From Gnetum montanum (taxonomy: Eukaryota; Streptophyta; Gnetopsida; Gnetales; Gnetaceae), in the NCBI GenBank assembly GCA_015680685.1, contig MNCI01016025.1, positions 74,190-138,189 of the forward strand: a stretch of DNA of 64,000 nt. The letters are read 5' to 3'. This document shows, in pieces, positions 1 to 11,959 of this stretch (position 1 is the first letter of the stretch; each line of letters starts with the position of its first letter). The notes under the pieces are model-generated. The model saw only the letters and a program-made list of their open reading frames with translations, ran no database searches and was not told the DNA's origin. A program made the position numbers and the translations under genes.

Positions 1-539
1 AAAGATCTCTAGAATAGATTTTCCTACTCCAACTAGTCACTCCAGCACTTTCTCTTTCTAGCCTACAATCATTCCTTTGCTTCCAGTTCTTGTAGATATT
101 TGAACATTTATCATTGTAGCAACAACAAGGATATATTTTCCAAGATTATTCAAATATTCTCCTATTCTATATACCACTAACTCTGCCATAGTATCCTAAC
201 TATTTATGTGCCATGCCCAAGACTATTACTCCTTCTTTTGTTAGCATCACAAAGAAGGCTGATACATTCATATATATTTCAAAAAAAATTTGTCCTCTAA
301 TGGATACAATGACTTCTTTGATATTTGAATTGGAGAAAACATGATCTTGGTTTCATTATAAGAAGAATAGTGGTAATATTTCATCCGTCAACTAGCTCAT
401 GATCCTAGTGATCTCATTCAAAAGACTCATGGTGAGGTAGTACATAGAGGATTCTCCACCATCTTTAGAGACTTGATATTACAACTATTATTTTTAGTAG
501 TTTCCATAATTTTTGGGATTTTCTATAGTGCTATAGATG

Positions 540-1100
540 GTGGTGGAGATGAAAATTCCTCTTCCTAGAGCTTTGTAGGAATTTTATCCTTCATTATGTC
601 CTTCCATGATGTAGTGAGAGCCTTGTGGACCACCTCATTAGAATAGTGAGCTATGCCTCCTATCATGTAAAGTTTTTTGATGAGGTAGAAAAAGGATAGT
701 GTCTTTCTACCCTTCTCATTTTTGTTGAAACACTTTTTGATCTTTAGAAAGATGAGCTAGGGAAGGTTGACTGAAATTTTTTTACTTGCCCTAGCAAAGA
801 AGAAAATTATCTGGCTTGCCCTCACTATGAGATTGAGGTGATAGACCACAATCTTAAAATAGACATGCTTCAACTTAGCCAAGGCATTGTACTCCTTACG
901 ATCCACTCTATAACATTGATGAATCCATTTTTTCTTTACCTTAGGATCTTCCTATGTTGAAATTTTTACCAACTTTACCTTAGTATTTGGTAATTCCAAG
1001 GCTTCTAAAATTGCTTCAACTAAATAAGAGATGGTAATATCTTTAATTTTCATGGATGCATATCCTTGCCATTTTTTCCATAAGAGTTAAGTCTCAACCA
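540..1100 (-). pseudogene. Unidentified stop-broken reading frame, part 1
   Basis: Read on the minus strand, this stretch gives a long, mostly consistent protein frame interrupted by TAG codons where Gln or Trp would fit. Recognisable pieces are KKWIHQCYRVDRKEYNALAK and, further on, NEVVHKALTTSWKDIMKD. The frame appears to continue weakly to both sides. I do not recognise the family. It lies beyond the 3' end of a Gypsy pol on the same strand, so an old retroelement gag or an accessory frame is the simplest guess. No start, catalytic motif or zinc finger was found. Confidence 0.3.
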
Positions 1101-3589
1101 TGTATCATTCTCCACTAATGGAGAGAATGAACCATAGTAGAGATCCTTGTAGTTGTGCCTTGACCTCTTTTGATGTAAACTCCAAGAAAGGTCCAAATTT
1201 CAACTACTAAAGGATGGAGCTTTGGACATATTTACTTAAAATATTCTCCAAGAAAGCCTTTGTTAAGTATGACCTCTAGGGTAATTCATGATCTTGGGAC
1301 CTCATACTACCTAGACTCTTCTATTTCTATTATGGAAATTTGATAAACAGACTCCACATCAAGAACCTCACATAAGGGCCTAGTACCATGGGCTAACTTA
1401 GCAACTTGTTCTTGGGATTTATTTTATTATTGTGATTATTATCATTGTCCTCTTCGTCCATGAGGTCATTTCTCCTAGGTCTGCGATGTCCCTCCTACCT
1501 GCGGTCCTTACTTTGGTACCATCTACAATTACAAACATAACCCAACATCAGTTATTGGAATTATAATCTTCTTTAGTCTAAATACCCTATTACTAGTTGA
1601 TCAAGCTAAGTTTGATATTAAATTTTTTTAAGAGATCATAGGCATATGAGAATATTTTATTATTATTTTAATTTTACTTTAATGGAGGTAGGTTATTAGC
1701 ATTAACTCTTCAGATTACTATTTTAATATTATTTCAATACGTTATCTATGAGATCTTAGAAAATGTTTTTCAATCAAACCCTGTTGTTTGATTCCCCCAT
1801 GACATAAAGCATGTCTATGGAACCTCAAGGATTAAAGAATGAGTAAAAATGAATAAGTTTTCTAGAAGTTATGGCTCTTGGAATGCTTTGAGCTATAAAA
1901 AACTAAAAAATGTCCTCTTGTCTTTGAAAAACATGGTGAAAAATAAGCTAAGTATCATATGCATTTATAGCATTTTTGGAATTCATTGATGTATTCAACT
2001 ATATATATATTGGAATTAATAAACACAACAATTTGTAGTAATTTTTAAATTTGATACATTAAGGAAATTTGAACAAGTTTGGGCTCAAAATAAGAGCCAA
2101 ATGGAAGTGAGAAAGCTGAGAAACTAGGGCAACAATATCTTACAGGTTCTAGTTGAGAAATCAAAGTAAATCGAGTGTATGAAATTTGAAAATATGAAAT
2201 GTTTATTCAAAAATATTAGCACCAAATTTGACAATGTAGACTATCAAGGTAATTGAAACCAAATAGAGGCCCATGTGTATGGAGTTTATACTGAAGGTAA
2301 TCAAAAGTTATGCAAGTGGATCCTCACTAAAGTGGGGGTATTCCTAAAGATTCCCTTGCATAACTTCATCACAAGCAGTTCATAGGCATCTTGGATGATG
2401 AATGGTCATTTAGGTTAAACACCAAACCCACAAAAATAACTATCTTTGGATTATGTAATCTACAAAAATAAGACTAATAGTTTATTATAGTATGGGGCAA
2501 TGAGATGAGAAAATGAAGTGTAAGAATAGTAGGGAAAGAGAAAGACTAGGGGAGGAAAATCAAGATCATAGTGGCAAGAGATCCTTGGTGAAATATGTAA
2601 TTAGGATGATCTAATACTGATCTATTCTTAGTCTAAACTAAGTTCATACAATTTTAGTGGCCTCTCATTGATGCATTTCTCCTCTTCTACCATCATGAAT
2701 TGACAACAACCACATAGAATGATCATCACTCTAAGAAAATACAAAAAGAGAAGAAGGAAGTAGTTAGAGAGTATTTATGAAGAAATTTGGATCTTAGTTA
2801 GAGAGATGCCTTGAAGCATGACTAACATGTCTTTTTAGTCCCATAACCAGTTCTTATATTCAAAAGAGATCTCTAGAGAAATGTGCTTTTGATTCCTAAT
2901 ATATTTTTGAAACCATCCATTATAAAAACATACTTATTTTTATGTTCACCAATAGGAGTAATGATATGCACCATGAAAATCCATAGAACGCATGAGGAAA
3001 GTCAAAGAAAGAACATAAAAAATCCTCTTGATGTCACATCGTTTTCCATTAACACTTGGTCCTTTCCTAGTTTTTTGGGCAATGAGATCATATATTACTT
3101 TTAATTTTCATGTGAAAGAACCATCATGTTGCCATGATTTAAACCTCCTTGTAAGATAGATGGAATGGATGGATGTTTTTGAGCTCACTGCCTAGTACCA
3201 TTGGAAAATTAATAACTCATGAAGAGAAAGCATAATCAAAGAAAAAAATTTACCTTAATAAGGAATTTTGATCTTAATGGATTTGTTTAATAATTATCAT
3301 ACTTTGCAATAGCCATGGAATAAAATTTAAAATTATAATTAAAACTAAATAAAATTAGCAAGAAAAGCCTAAGTAAAAAGGTGAAAAGTAAAAAGTAAAA
3401 AAGAGAAAAATATAGAGAATAAATATTAAAATATAAAGAAAATGGATAACATATAAAGAAAAATATAAAACAAAATGAAGAAAAACTTATCATCCTTTTC
3501 AGGATGTTACAGTGGATGGTTATCTTTCCTACAAATAAGTTAGAAGAAAGAGATCCAGAAAAGGGAGTTTGTTCTTGATTTGAATTTTT
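1101..3589. other. AT-rich sequence with no gene seen
   Basis: Only short chance reading frames occur here. The part next to 3590 should hold the 3' untranslated region and 3' LTR of the minus-strand Gypsy element, but I could not match it to the family A LTRs found elsewhere in the window. Confidence 0.35.
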
Positions 3590-3639
3590 ATTATTGTGAA
3601 TAGTTACCTGGAAGTTTGTAAAAGATTTCATTTATTATA

Positions 3640-4640
3640 TATTGATGAGCATGTGTTTTTGGGGGCTTTTTGGATGGTAAATTATCATATCCCCAAAAGA
3701 AAAAGTTGAGTGAATTATGTATGGTCCTTCCCATAATGTTTGGAACTTGGTTCATTAATGCACATGCATAGGGTTTCAATAGAGAACCTTATATCCTAGT
3801 TTGAATTCAACTTCTCTTATCTTTGCATATGGAATTATTTGTTGTATGTCTCATGTACTTCATTTATCATAAGGGCTATATTGTAATTTTTGTCTAACAT
3901 GTTGAGTGTCATGAACCTTTCTTTTTATGCTAAGTTAATATCTAAGTCAATCTCTCATGTGGTTGTTAGTGTATGGAGTTTAGTTTGAATTGGAGATTTG
4001 GGTAACTTTCCATATACTAACTCATAGGAAGAGTAGTCTATAGGAATTTTGCATATCAGTGAATATGTCTAGAGGTTATCATTCAATTTAGTACACTAAT
4101 CTTTTCTATATCTTCTAATGGTCAATATTAGGATTTGAGTAATGTTCCTATTGGTTACTTCAACTTGACCATTGACTTGAGAATGGTAGGTTGTTATAAA
4201 TTTATGTTGCACCCCTAAGTGTTGCATTAACTTGTAGAAAGTAGATCCTATGAAGTATATTCTATTATAAAAAATTACTACTCTAGGAATACCAAATCTA
4301 TTTACCACCTATTGCTAAAAAAAGATAGTTATAGTAGTAGAGGTATAGTCAAGAATAGCTGTAGCTTTAGCCCATTTCATATGGTAGTGAAAAATAATAA
4401 TAATATAATAATTTCCATTGGACATGGAAGTGATGGATCCCATGAATTTAATTTTCTAGAATTCAAAAGGTTCTAATAGTTGAATCCACTATTAGGATCC
4501 TTTCATCCTAGTTATCATTCCTCCATCTCGTTGACATATTTTACATGAATAGGAAAAATGGTGGGTGTCCCAAATGATTGATGTCCAAAAATATCCTACC
4601 ATCAAGATATTTGCATTAATTCTCCATCTGACATAGTGGT
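3640..4640 (-). pseudogene. Gypsy integrase fragment (zinc finger, core, C-terminal domain)
   Basis: Part of an HHCC-type zinc finger (CKICQR) reads at about 4500-4640. The core includes VVNRFGIPRVVIF and, near 4096-4200, HKFITTYHSQVNGQVEVTNR, where the final catalytic Glu sits in the NGQVE motif. The second catalytic Asp expected after the PRVVIF block is not kept (it reads YNRIYF). The C-terminal part has a WEGPYIIHSTFSFGD block near 3700-3740, typical of the end of Gypsy integrases. Several stops break it. Confidence 0.8.
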
Positions 4641-5299
4641 TCCCATAAGGACTCTCATGAGTATCTTGGAGGACTTTTAATTGATTTGTATCAAGTACAC
4701 ACCATCATACTAGGTCATCCACACAAATCTTGTAGAGGTTATCCTCCATCTCTATGTATTATTTGATCTAGTGAGGAAACTATTATTTCCTCCTATGGTC
4801 CTATTTAACAGGAGTCTCCTAACATGCTTAGATATAAAATAAATTCATCATACTAGTTTGTGATCTTTAATGTGTGAACTTCACTAACCATGGCAAAGAT
4901 AAGCTTGTCTCAAAATTAATCAAACGTGGGCTCTTCATCATCATTGTTATCTCATCTTAACTAAGATAGATAGTCTACAACTATGTTCTCAATTCTCCTT
5001 ATGTCCATCATTTCTAGATCAAACTTATACAAGATCACCAACCATCATATAAGATAGGGATTCCAAATTAGAGTGTGATCAAAGTACAAAAAAATTAGAT
5101 ATCTAAGAACATAGTATCTAAATTTCTCTAGAGAATTCATCATTATCATGAGTTCCTTTTCTAGAGTGGTGTAATTGAGTTGTGCACCCATAATTCTCTT
5201 GCTTGAATAATGGATATAATATGGACATTTCTAATCATCCGTTTGTGTAAGCACCACTTATAATGCATAGTTCGATGTGTATGTTATGATGAGAAAGGA

Positions 5300-6250
5300 T
5301 CTGGAGCAATCAAGGACATGTAGAATTGGTATTTCTACAAACTTCTACTTTAAGCATTGAAATGCTTTTTTACATTTCTTAGTTAATTCAAATGTTTCAT
5401 CCTTCTTGGTAAGCTTAACTAGTGGTTTGATAATTTTGGAGAAGTTTTAAATGAAATGCTTGTAGTAACTAATATGACCAAGAAATGAACTTACATCTTT
5501 AATTGTTTAACATTGTATGGTAATTCTTTGGTTAATCCTTACCTTTTTGGAATCAACCTCGATTTCCTTTTTTGAGATGTTGTTCCCTAATATAATGCCC
5601 TTTTGGACCATCAACTAGCTCTTTTGCTAGTCACACTACAAATTTTTCTCTACATATCATTTTAGTACATGCTCAAGTTGGTCTAATGCTTGTTCAAAAT
5701 CAACACCATAGGAGGAGAATTCATCCATGAACATTGCCATTTCATTGCCAATCTACTACAAAAGGATACTCAAGACTAGGCACTAGAAGGTTTTAAGAGC
5801 ATTGCATAGGCTAAAAGACATTTTCTTGTATGTAAAAGCTCCCCAATGACTTGTGAAAGTTATTTTGGCCTTGTCTTCTAGGATGATTTTTATTTAAGTA
5901 TACCCACTATACCCAACCAAAAACTGATAATAGTTATGCCCTATAGTTGTATCCAACACCTACTCAACATATGGTAATGGAAAATGATCCCTAAAGATAG
6001 CAATGTTCAATTGTCTAAACTCTATACAAACTTTTCATTGACCACCTTTCTTTGGTATAATAATAAGTGGGCTTATCCACTTACTATTTGCCACTTGATA
6101 GATGAATCCAGCCTTGAGAAGTTTGTCAACTTCATTTTTTATAACTTGTTTCAACTTTGGATTCAATCTCCTTTATGGTTGCCTCTTAGATTTGATGGTG
6201 GATTCTATGTAGATTTGATGCTAGCATATGCATGGATTTATTCATGTTAA
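5300..6250 (-). pseudogene. Gypsy reverse transcriptase fragment
   Basis: The minus-strand frame reads RLNPKLKQVIKNEVDKLLKA, then a WISPLIIIPKKGG block, then RDHFPLPYVEQ. This is the typical start of a Gypsy RT (fingers, the PKK.G..R loop and the FPLP block). The Trp expected after the GGQ of the PKKGGQ loop is a TGA stop, and further stops follow. Similar protein blocks occur at 40990-41400 and 53040-53460 on the plus strand. Confidence 0.85.
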
Positions 6251-6837
6251 TTTATCATATGACCAAGAAACGGTTGTTGGCCATTTACTATCTACCTTTA
6301 GTAGCTTTTCCTTTTCTTCTTTAGTGAGCTAGGAATTAATTATTACAAGCTTTCCATTGTCTAGAAATACATGTTCTAGAGATGCCAATAAGGATTCTAG
6401 TTCCAAAGGCTCTTGTTTAGAAGTATCAGTGATTTCCAACTCTTCCTAATCCATTTCTAAGTTTTTTCTATATTCTACTTCAAAGAGTTGGATCAGGATT
6501 TATCCCATCATATCCATCTTGTCTATATAGGCACTTGTGAGGATGCCTATTGGTTCCATGAATATTGTGGAACTAAAGCTATCTATAGTTAGCCACTAGG
6601 TACCTTCTTGTTATATGGCTACTATGTATAAGCATCTTTTGATGCTTGTGGTTTTGGCATACTTATTACATGATACAATAGATGTGATCCTTACTACTAA
6701 TATTTTTTGCATGCAATGGTACCCTATGTCACTTTACGTAATGCATGGAATCCTCTTCTTCTCAATCTTATCAAATTCATTTTCCTTAAAAATTCCCAAG
6801 GATAATTCTTTGATCCCTAACTTTGCATCAATTATAA

Positions 6838-9800
6838 TTCATCAATCTTAACATGAGATGTTTAAACAATTTTTAATGTTCTTAAATTTAAACAATGATA
6901 AGCTTTAGAATGACTAAAATATTTATTAAACAAACCATTTACAACAACTATTAAGCTTATGAATGTTATCTTGATTCTTAATATAGCACTTGCTACAAAA
7001 AATTTTATATATTAAAAATTAGCTATTTTTTTATACCACATTTGCTAAGGAGTATTACCATTATAAGCTTTTATTAAAGGCCTATTAATGATATGTATAG
7101 TTGTTTTGGTTGCCTCATTTCATAGGTACTTTGGTACATTCTCCTCATTCATCATTGATCTAATCATCTCGAATATAGTTCTTCTTTTCTACTCTACCAT
7201 ACCATATTACTTAGGTGTTTTAGCTGATGAGAGCTATCTCTTGATACAATCTTTGCATAGCTCATAAAATTCATTTGAAATAAACTTACCTTCATTGTTA
7301 GTCCTAATAGCTTTGATTTAAGTCCTATTACAATTTCAACCATACTTTTAAATGCCTTAAAATGTTTAAATACATCTAAAACTTTTCTCAAAAACTATTT
7401 TCCATTACATTCTAGTATAATCATCAACAATAAGAAAGAAATATTTATTATCATTAAAACTAGCTATATCAAAAGGCCCAAAGACATCCATATATAGTAA
7501 TTCAGGCTTATGTTTATAATGAAAATTCACTAGCTTAAAGGTAGCACTAGTTTGCTTACCATGTTGGCATGTAGAACATACCTCTTCAAGATGACTTACC
7601 TAAAGAATGTATTTAACCCTTTGAGCCTTGATGAGAGCTTGTATGTTTCCCAAGCTTAAGTATCCTAGTCTTTTGCACCATAACCTACTGCTCCTTATCT
7701 CAGAAATAAGAATTATACATTAAGGCTACTTATTTATAAAATATAATTTATTTCCTACTCAAGTAACATAAGCTTTAAAATCATTTTCTTTATTTTCTAA
7801 TATAAATTTCTCATTCATAAAACAAATATTATAACCTTTTCTTGAAATTTGTCCTAATCTTAACAAATTTTAATGTAATTTATCAACAAAAATAAACATT
7901 ATGAACTTCAAGAAAATTATTATGAATTTTAACTGAGCAAATACCTCTTACCATAGCTTTACCTTTGTCACTGAAGCTTATTTTTTCTCCATTAAAAGGT
8001 TTTAGTATCATGAACATTGATTTATGGCTGGTCATCTGTTGAGAGCATTCAATATTAATAAACCATTTCTTTTAGCTACAAGAGCTCTTTAAAGCTAAAT
8101 ATATGAGGATATTTCTTCTATTGATTGATCTCCAAACTTATTGTTCTATTCTATTATTTCTTAAAAAGTGCTTAGTAGCATGGGAATAATGCATATTTTC
8201 ATAATAAGAAAAGTTACTGGTTCTACAATTTCTTGCTTTATGGCCTAGCGTTCCATAATTAAAACAATATCCTTGGAAGAAATTAGTTTTCATTCTTAAG
8301 TCATACCTAACGATTGCAATTCTTAGAGTAGGAAGAATTTCATTATTTTTCAGCTCATGATTTGACATTATGAAGGTTGTGTTTGGACAATTATCTTTTA
8401 GGTTAATACTTTTATTAAAGATAGTCTTTTTTAGGGTCCAAACTTATAGCCAAAACCCCTATTATCATTAGTTGTTGATGATATTCTTGAGCTATTTTGA
8501 GCTACAAGTAAACCTAATGAATAAATCAAATGTGACTTAAGTAGCATTACCTTTCATTAATTCTTTAGTAGTAGCACCTCCTCCTTTAGCTTTAAGTTTT
8601 ATTATTTAAGTGATTCATTCTTCATCTTATAACTCTTGATTTATTGCTTCATTAACTTTTCATCTTATTATTTAAGTTATTTAACTTTTCATTAACTTTG
8701 ACCACAATCTCTAATTGCTTCATTAGCCCTTCTATATCGATGTCCTTAATTTCTTCATATTTAATTTTAGCTATCTCTAATGAGTTTGGTCCATCTTCAT
8801 CTTTTTTAAACCTACACTCTTAGTAGTACTAGAAGTTTCATATCATTTGGGTTAGTATACATAAGGTTTTAAAAATCATCATCTGAATCATAATCTTCAA
8901 TCATGGCTAGAAATGAAAATAAGTCTTGTGTAACAATATCAATATTATTAGTTACTATATTGGCATAAAAATGAGCAAAATAATTTTCTTCAACATCCTC
9001 AATTTTTGTACTAATTTCTAAATGCTCTAATTGGTTTTGTATTTTAGCTAATTAAGCTTTTAATTTATCAAACATGTACTAAGTGTTCTTTGAGATGAAC
9101 TTGGTCATCTAATTTTTTTTATTTTCTTCATCTTTCTTCTTTTTTGGATACTCAACAATCGTATGACTTTTTTTACTATAATAATAATAGGAAAATAATT
9201 TTGTTGGCTTCTTACCAACCTTCATCTATTTTTTTCCTTTGAATCCTTTTGGGAAGATTGATAATCTCCTTATCAAAATCTAAATTTTATGTTGGTTGTT
9301 CCTCTATATATTCATTTTTTACCTTCATATTTGAAACCAATTTTCTTATTTTTGCTAGAAACATTAGCTCCTTTCCTAATTTCAAAGGCTAAAAGAATAC
9401 TATATAGTTTAGCTACTACTAATTTAAAGAGATTTTTTTCTACTTCTATGGATGAGACCTTTGCTTTAAATCTATTAAGTAAAACAAATAAAATTTTTTA
9501 GTAGATTACATCATCAGATTGTTCTTCATCAAGCATAGTCATCTCACTAATAACTTTATCTATTTGGCTAAAGAAATTGTTAATATTTTCATTATTTTCC
9601 ATCCTCAAAGTATTAAAACATACTATTTAAGTTATTATTTTATACTTCTTTACTTTATCATCTCCTACATAGATAGCTTGAAGATGCTCCCACATAACTT
9701 TGGCTAATTGAAGGTTCATAATCTTCATATGTACTACTCTATCCAAGCTGCAAACCAAAGCATTCATAGCTCAAGCATCATGCACAGCATTCCTGGTTCC

Positions 9801-9932
9801 TCTACTAACTACCTTCTAAACATCATCATCATGTCCTAGAATACATGTGTTCATCTTGAACTTCCATAGAGGATAATTTGAGCCATCAAATCATGGAGCT
9901 TTATTAGATGAGAAGGCTTGATTCTATGCCAT
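6838..9932 (-). mobile_element. Ty1/Copia family B copy 1 (gag, protease, integrase only)
   Basis: Minus-strand order: gag start at 9932 (Met-Ala, then a stop where Gln is expected, then NQAFSSNKAP), gag body to about 8100, zinc knuckle at about 8220-8270, protease-like block (QMTSHKSMF) at about 8000-8040, and integrase down to about 6850. The integrase has the KFKAMVE and NEFMSYCK-like blocks (7194-7391). RT and RNase H are absent because a Gypsy pol on the same strand begins at 6838. The zinc knuckle reads CFNYGTLGHKARNC, so the second zinc-binding Cys is Tyr. Confidence 0.8.
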
Positions 9933-10019
9933 GTCTATGATAATGAAGAGTATAACATAGATTATTATGTGGAGAGATATTGACTAAGATTTGATGTTAA
10001 TTGTTATTTTCTAGATGAA

Positions 10020-11760
10020 GTGAAAGGCACTGAGATGGAAGAGTGAATTAGAGCCTTATAAAAATTTGAGTTAAACAAAGACTAACATGAAGATTAGTAA
10101 AAATCCCTAAAGAAACTTAATGTAGAAAATAGAACACCTATGTAGAAAATAGTAAATAGACACCAAGCTTTTAAGGTGGTTTAGCTATTAGATTAGCCAG
10201 CCTACCTCTACAATAAAATTCTCCAAATATCCTAGGGGGTAGAGTAATATATTAATCAAAGAAAATTACAAGGCATTCTCTACAATCTTGGACTAAGCAC
10301 AACCACTAGGCTTGAAGTCAATAAAATTTACTTTCAAAAAAAATAGAAAGGAAAATGCTCTACCTTGTCTAAACACAAAGACTTAAGGGCTATTAAGGTT
10401 TCTGAAAGAAGAAAATATAGCTTCTATAGAAAGAAATATTAAGAAGTGGAGAAGCATAAGGCCAAATACTAAAGTACCAGAGTTGAGCTAGATAACATCA
10501 ATTTATAGTTATCATTATTTTTAGCCATTTTAAGAGTCATTTATTAAGCCATTACTGATATGTTGGAGAAGCTTGAGAAGTAGTAAGTTGTAATCATTAC
10601 CAATCCATTGGAAGAGTAATTAAAGAAGAAGAAGTTATACCTGTTACATCTTAGCTTCCAGTACTACATTTTGTGTGAGCATTAAAAACTTAGAAAGAAA
10701 AAAAGAAAACTATCATTTCAATTTTGATGCTAATGGTTCATTTACTTCTATTAGAAATAATAAGCTCTACTTATATAATAACTCTTTAGGCTTCAACTAA
10801 TAACTCCTATCTTTTGTAATAATGAGGTTTAGCTTGTTTTTGTAGTAGTATAGACTCTAGCATTACGTATAAGAAATCATTTCAATCTAAGCTTATAATG
10901 CCCCTTTTATTTTTGCTAATGTAGCATAGTTTTTCTTAATGAAACATTCATGGAATTAAAATCTACTTCTAAATTGGTTCTAGCTTTAAGAGAGCTATTA
11001 GTACCAACTTATATTCTTTTCTAAGAGCTTTCCTTCTGCTTAGGCTAACATAACAATGAGAAAATATGAAGCTTTTAATTCTTATGACTTTTCTACTCTC
11101 TTTTTTTTTAAAAAATAAGAATTCTTGTGTATGCAATACAAAAGCTTATGTAGTAGAGCTATTTTGGAAGAACTTTGTAGAACCAAAAGCTAGTTCTAAA
11201 GATTGGTTCTACAAGCTAATGTGGCCAAGCACCTAGTAGAAGTAAAAATTGGTGCTAAAGCTTTTCTAAAAATAAATGAGCTTTTCATCTAAGCTTGCAT
11301 GCATGGAAGAATAGAAGAAAAAAAATGCTAATGTGGTAGAGGTATTTGAAGGAGCCCTTCATAGAACCAAAAATGATTCTATAAGCTAGTTCTATTTAGC
11401 ACTTTCTTTTTGAGCTAAAATGGAAAAGCTTTTCTTTTTCTTTGTAGAACCAAAATATGATTGTATGAGTTGGTTCTACAAGCTTTTCTAGATGAAAAAT
11501 TCTTTTACACATACACTCTAAAATAGTTTAAGCTCAATCTCACTAAGTCCCATCAATGAAAAAGAAAGTTGACATGGTAAAATGAATGTGAGTTATCTTT
11601 GTAGAGCTAAAATGAAGAGTTAAGCAGGATTAAATAAAATGCTTAAGCACAATTGATACTAAGATGGTAGAATCAATTTGGATAAGCTATGTAAAACCAA
11701 AAAATTGTTCTACAAACCAATTCTACATGTTGATGTAACAAACAAACCCTTCCTCATAAA
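10020..11760 (-). repeat. Copia family B LTR region shared by two internal regions
   Basis: This block lies between the 3' end of Copia-B copy 2 (pol end near 11960) and the gag start of copy 1 (9932), both on the minus strand. Its left part (10080-10330, starting near the words cttttaaggtggtttagct) matches 18100-18300, which precedes copy 2 gag. One LTR therefore seems to serve both internal regions. Exact ends are not clear: no clean TG...CA pair or primer-binding site could be placed. Confidence 0.5.
11177..11736. repeat. Four short hairpin modules (GTAGAACCAA / TTGGTTCTAC)
   Basis: Perfect 10-bp inverted repeats GTAGAACCAA ... TTGGTTCTAC with a 16-nt spacer occur at 11177-11212 and 11444-11479. 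Diverged copies occur at 11361-11395 and 11691-11736. Each module is about 36-46 nt and can fold into a hairpin on either strand. They lie in the Copia-B LTR region upstream (in element orientation) of the gag. Their role is unknown; repeated LTR regulatory or RNA-structure modules are possible. Confidence 0.6.
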
Positions 11761-11959
11761 AGAGAAGATGAAAGCTTAAATCCATGAGATACAAAAGTTC
11801 TACTAGAAAGCCAAATCTACAACCAATCTTAAAACATGCAACAAAGCTCATAGGTAAATGTCAATACTATGAGAGCCATGGGCTAACACCCCAAGTAGTG
11901 GATACTAAACCTATAGTAACAAATCTCAGCAAAAGAGAAACCTTCCCTATCACATGGGA

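Larger units (their letters stand above)
3590..6840 (-). mobile_element. Ty3/Gypsy family A copy, protease to integrase, decayed
   Basis: On the minus strand the order is protease C-terminal part (about 6600-6840), reverse transcriptase (about 5300-6250), RNase H (about 4950-5300) and integrase (about 3640-4640). That order (PR-RT-RH-IN) defines Ty3/Gypsy. The gag and the first part of the protease are missing: at about 6838-6846 the sequence switches to a Copia element on the same strand. The protease end and RT match the plus-strand copy at 39900-42878 segment by segment, so both belong to one family. Many stops and some shifts mean that it cannot encode a working polyprotein. Confidence 0.85.

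Noticed and set aside
5984-6250. An 88-codon plus-strand frame
   Set aside because: The other strand carries clear Gypsy RT blocks at the same place.
9289-9707. Plus-strand frames of 62-70 codons
   Set aside because: They lie opposite the minus-strand Copia-B gag and show no family blocks of their own.
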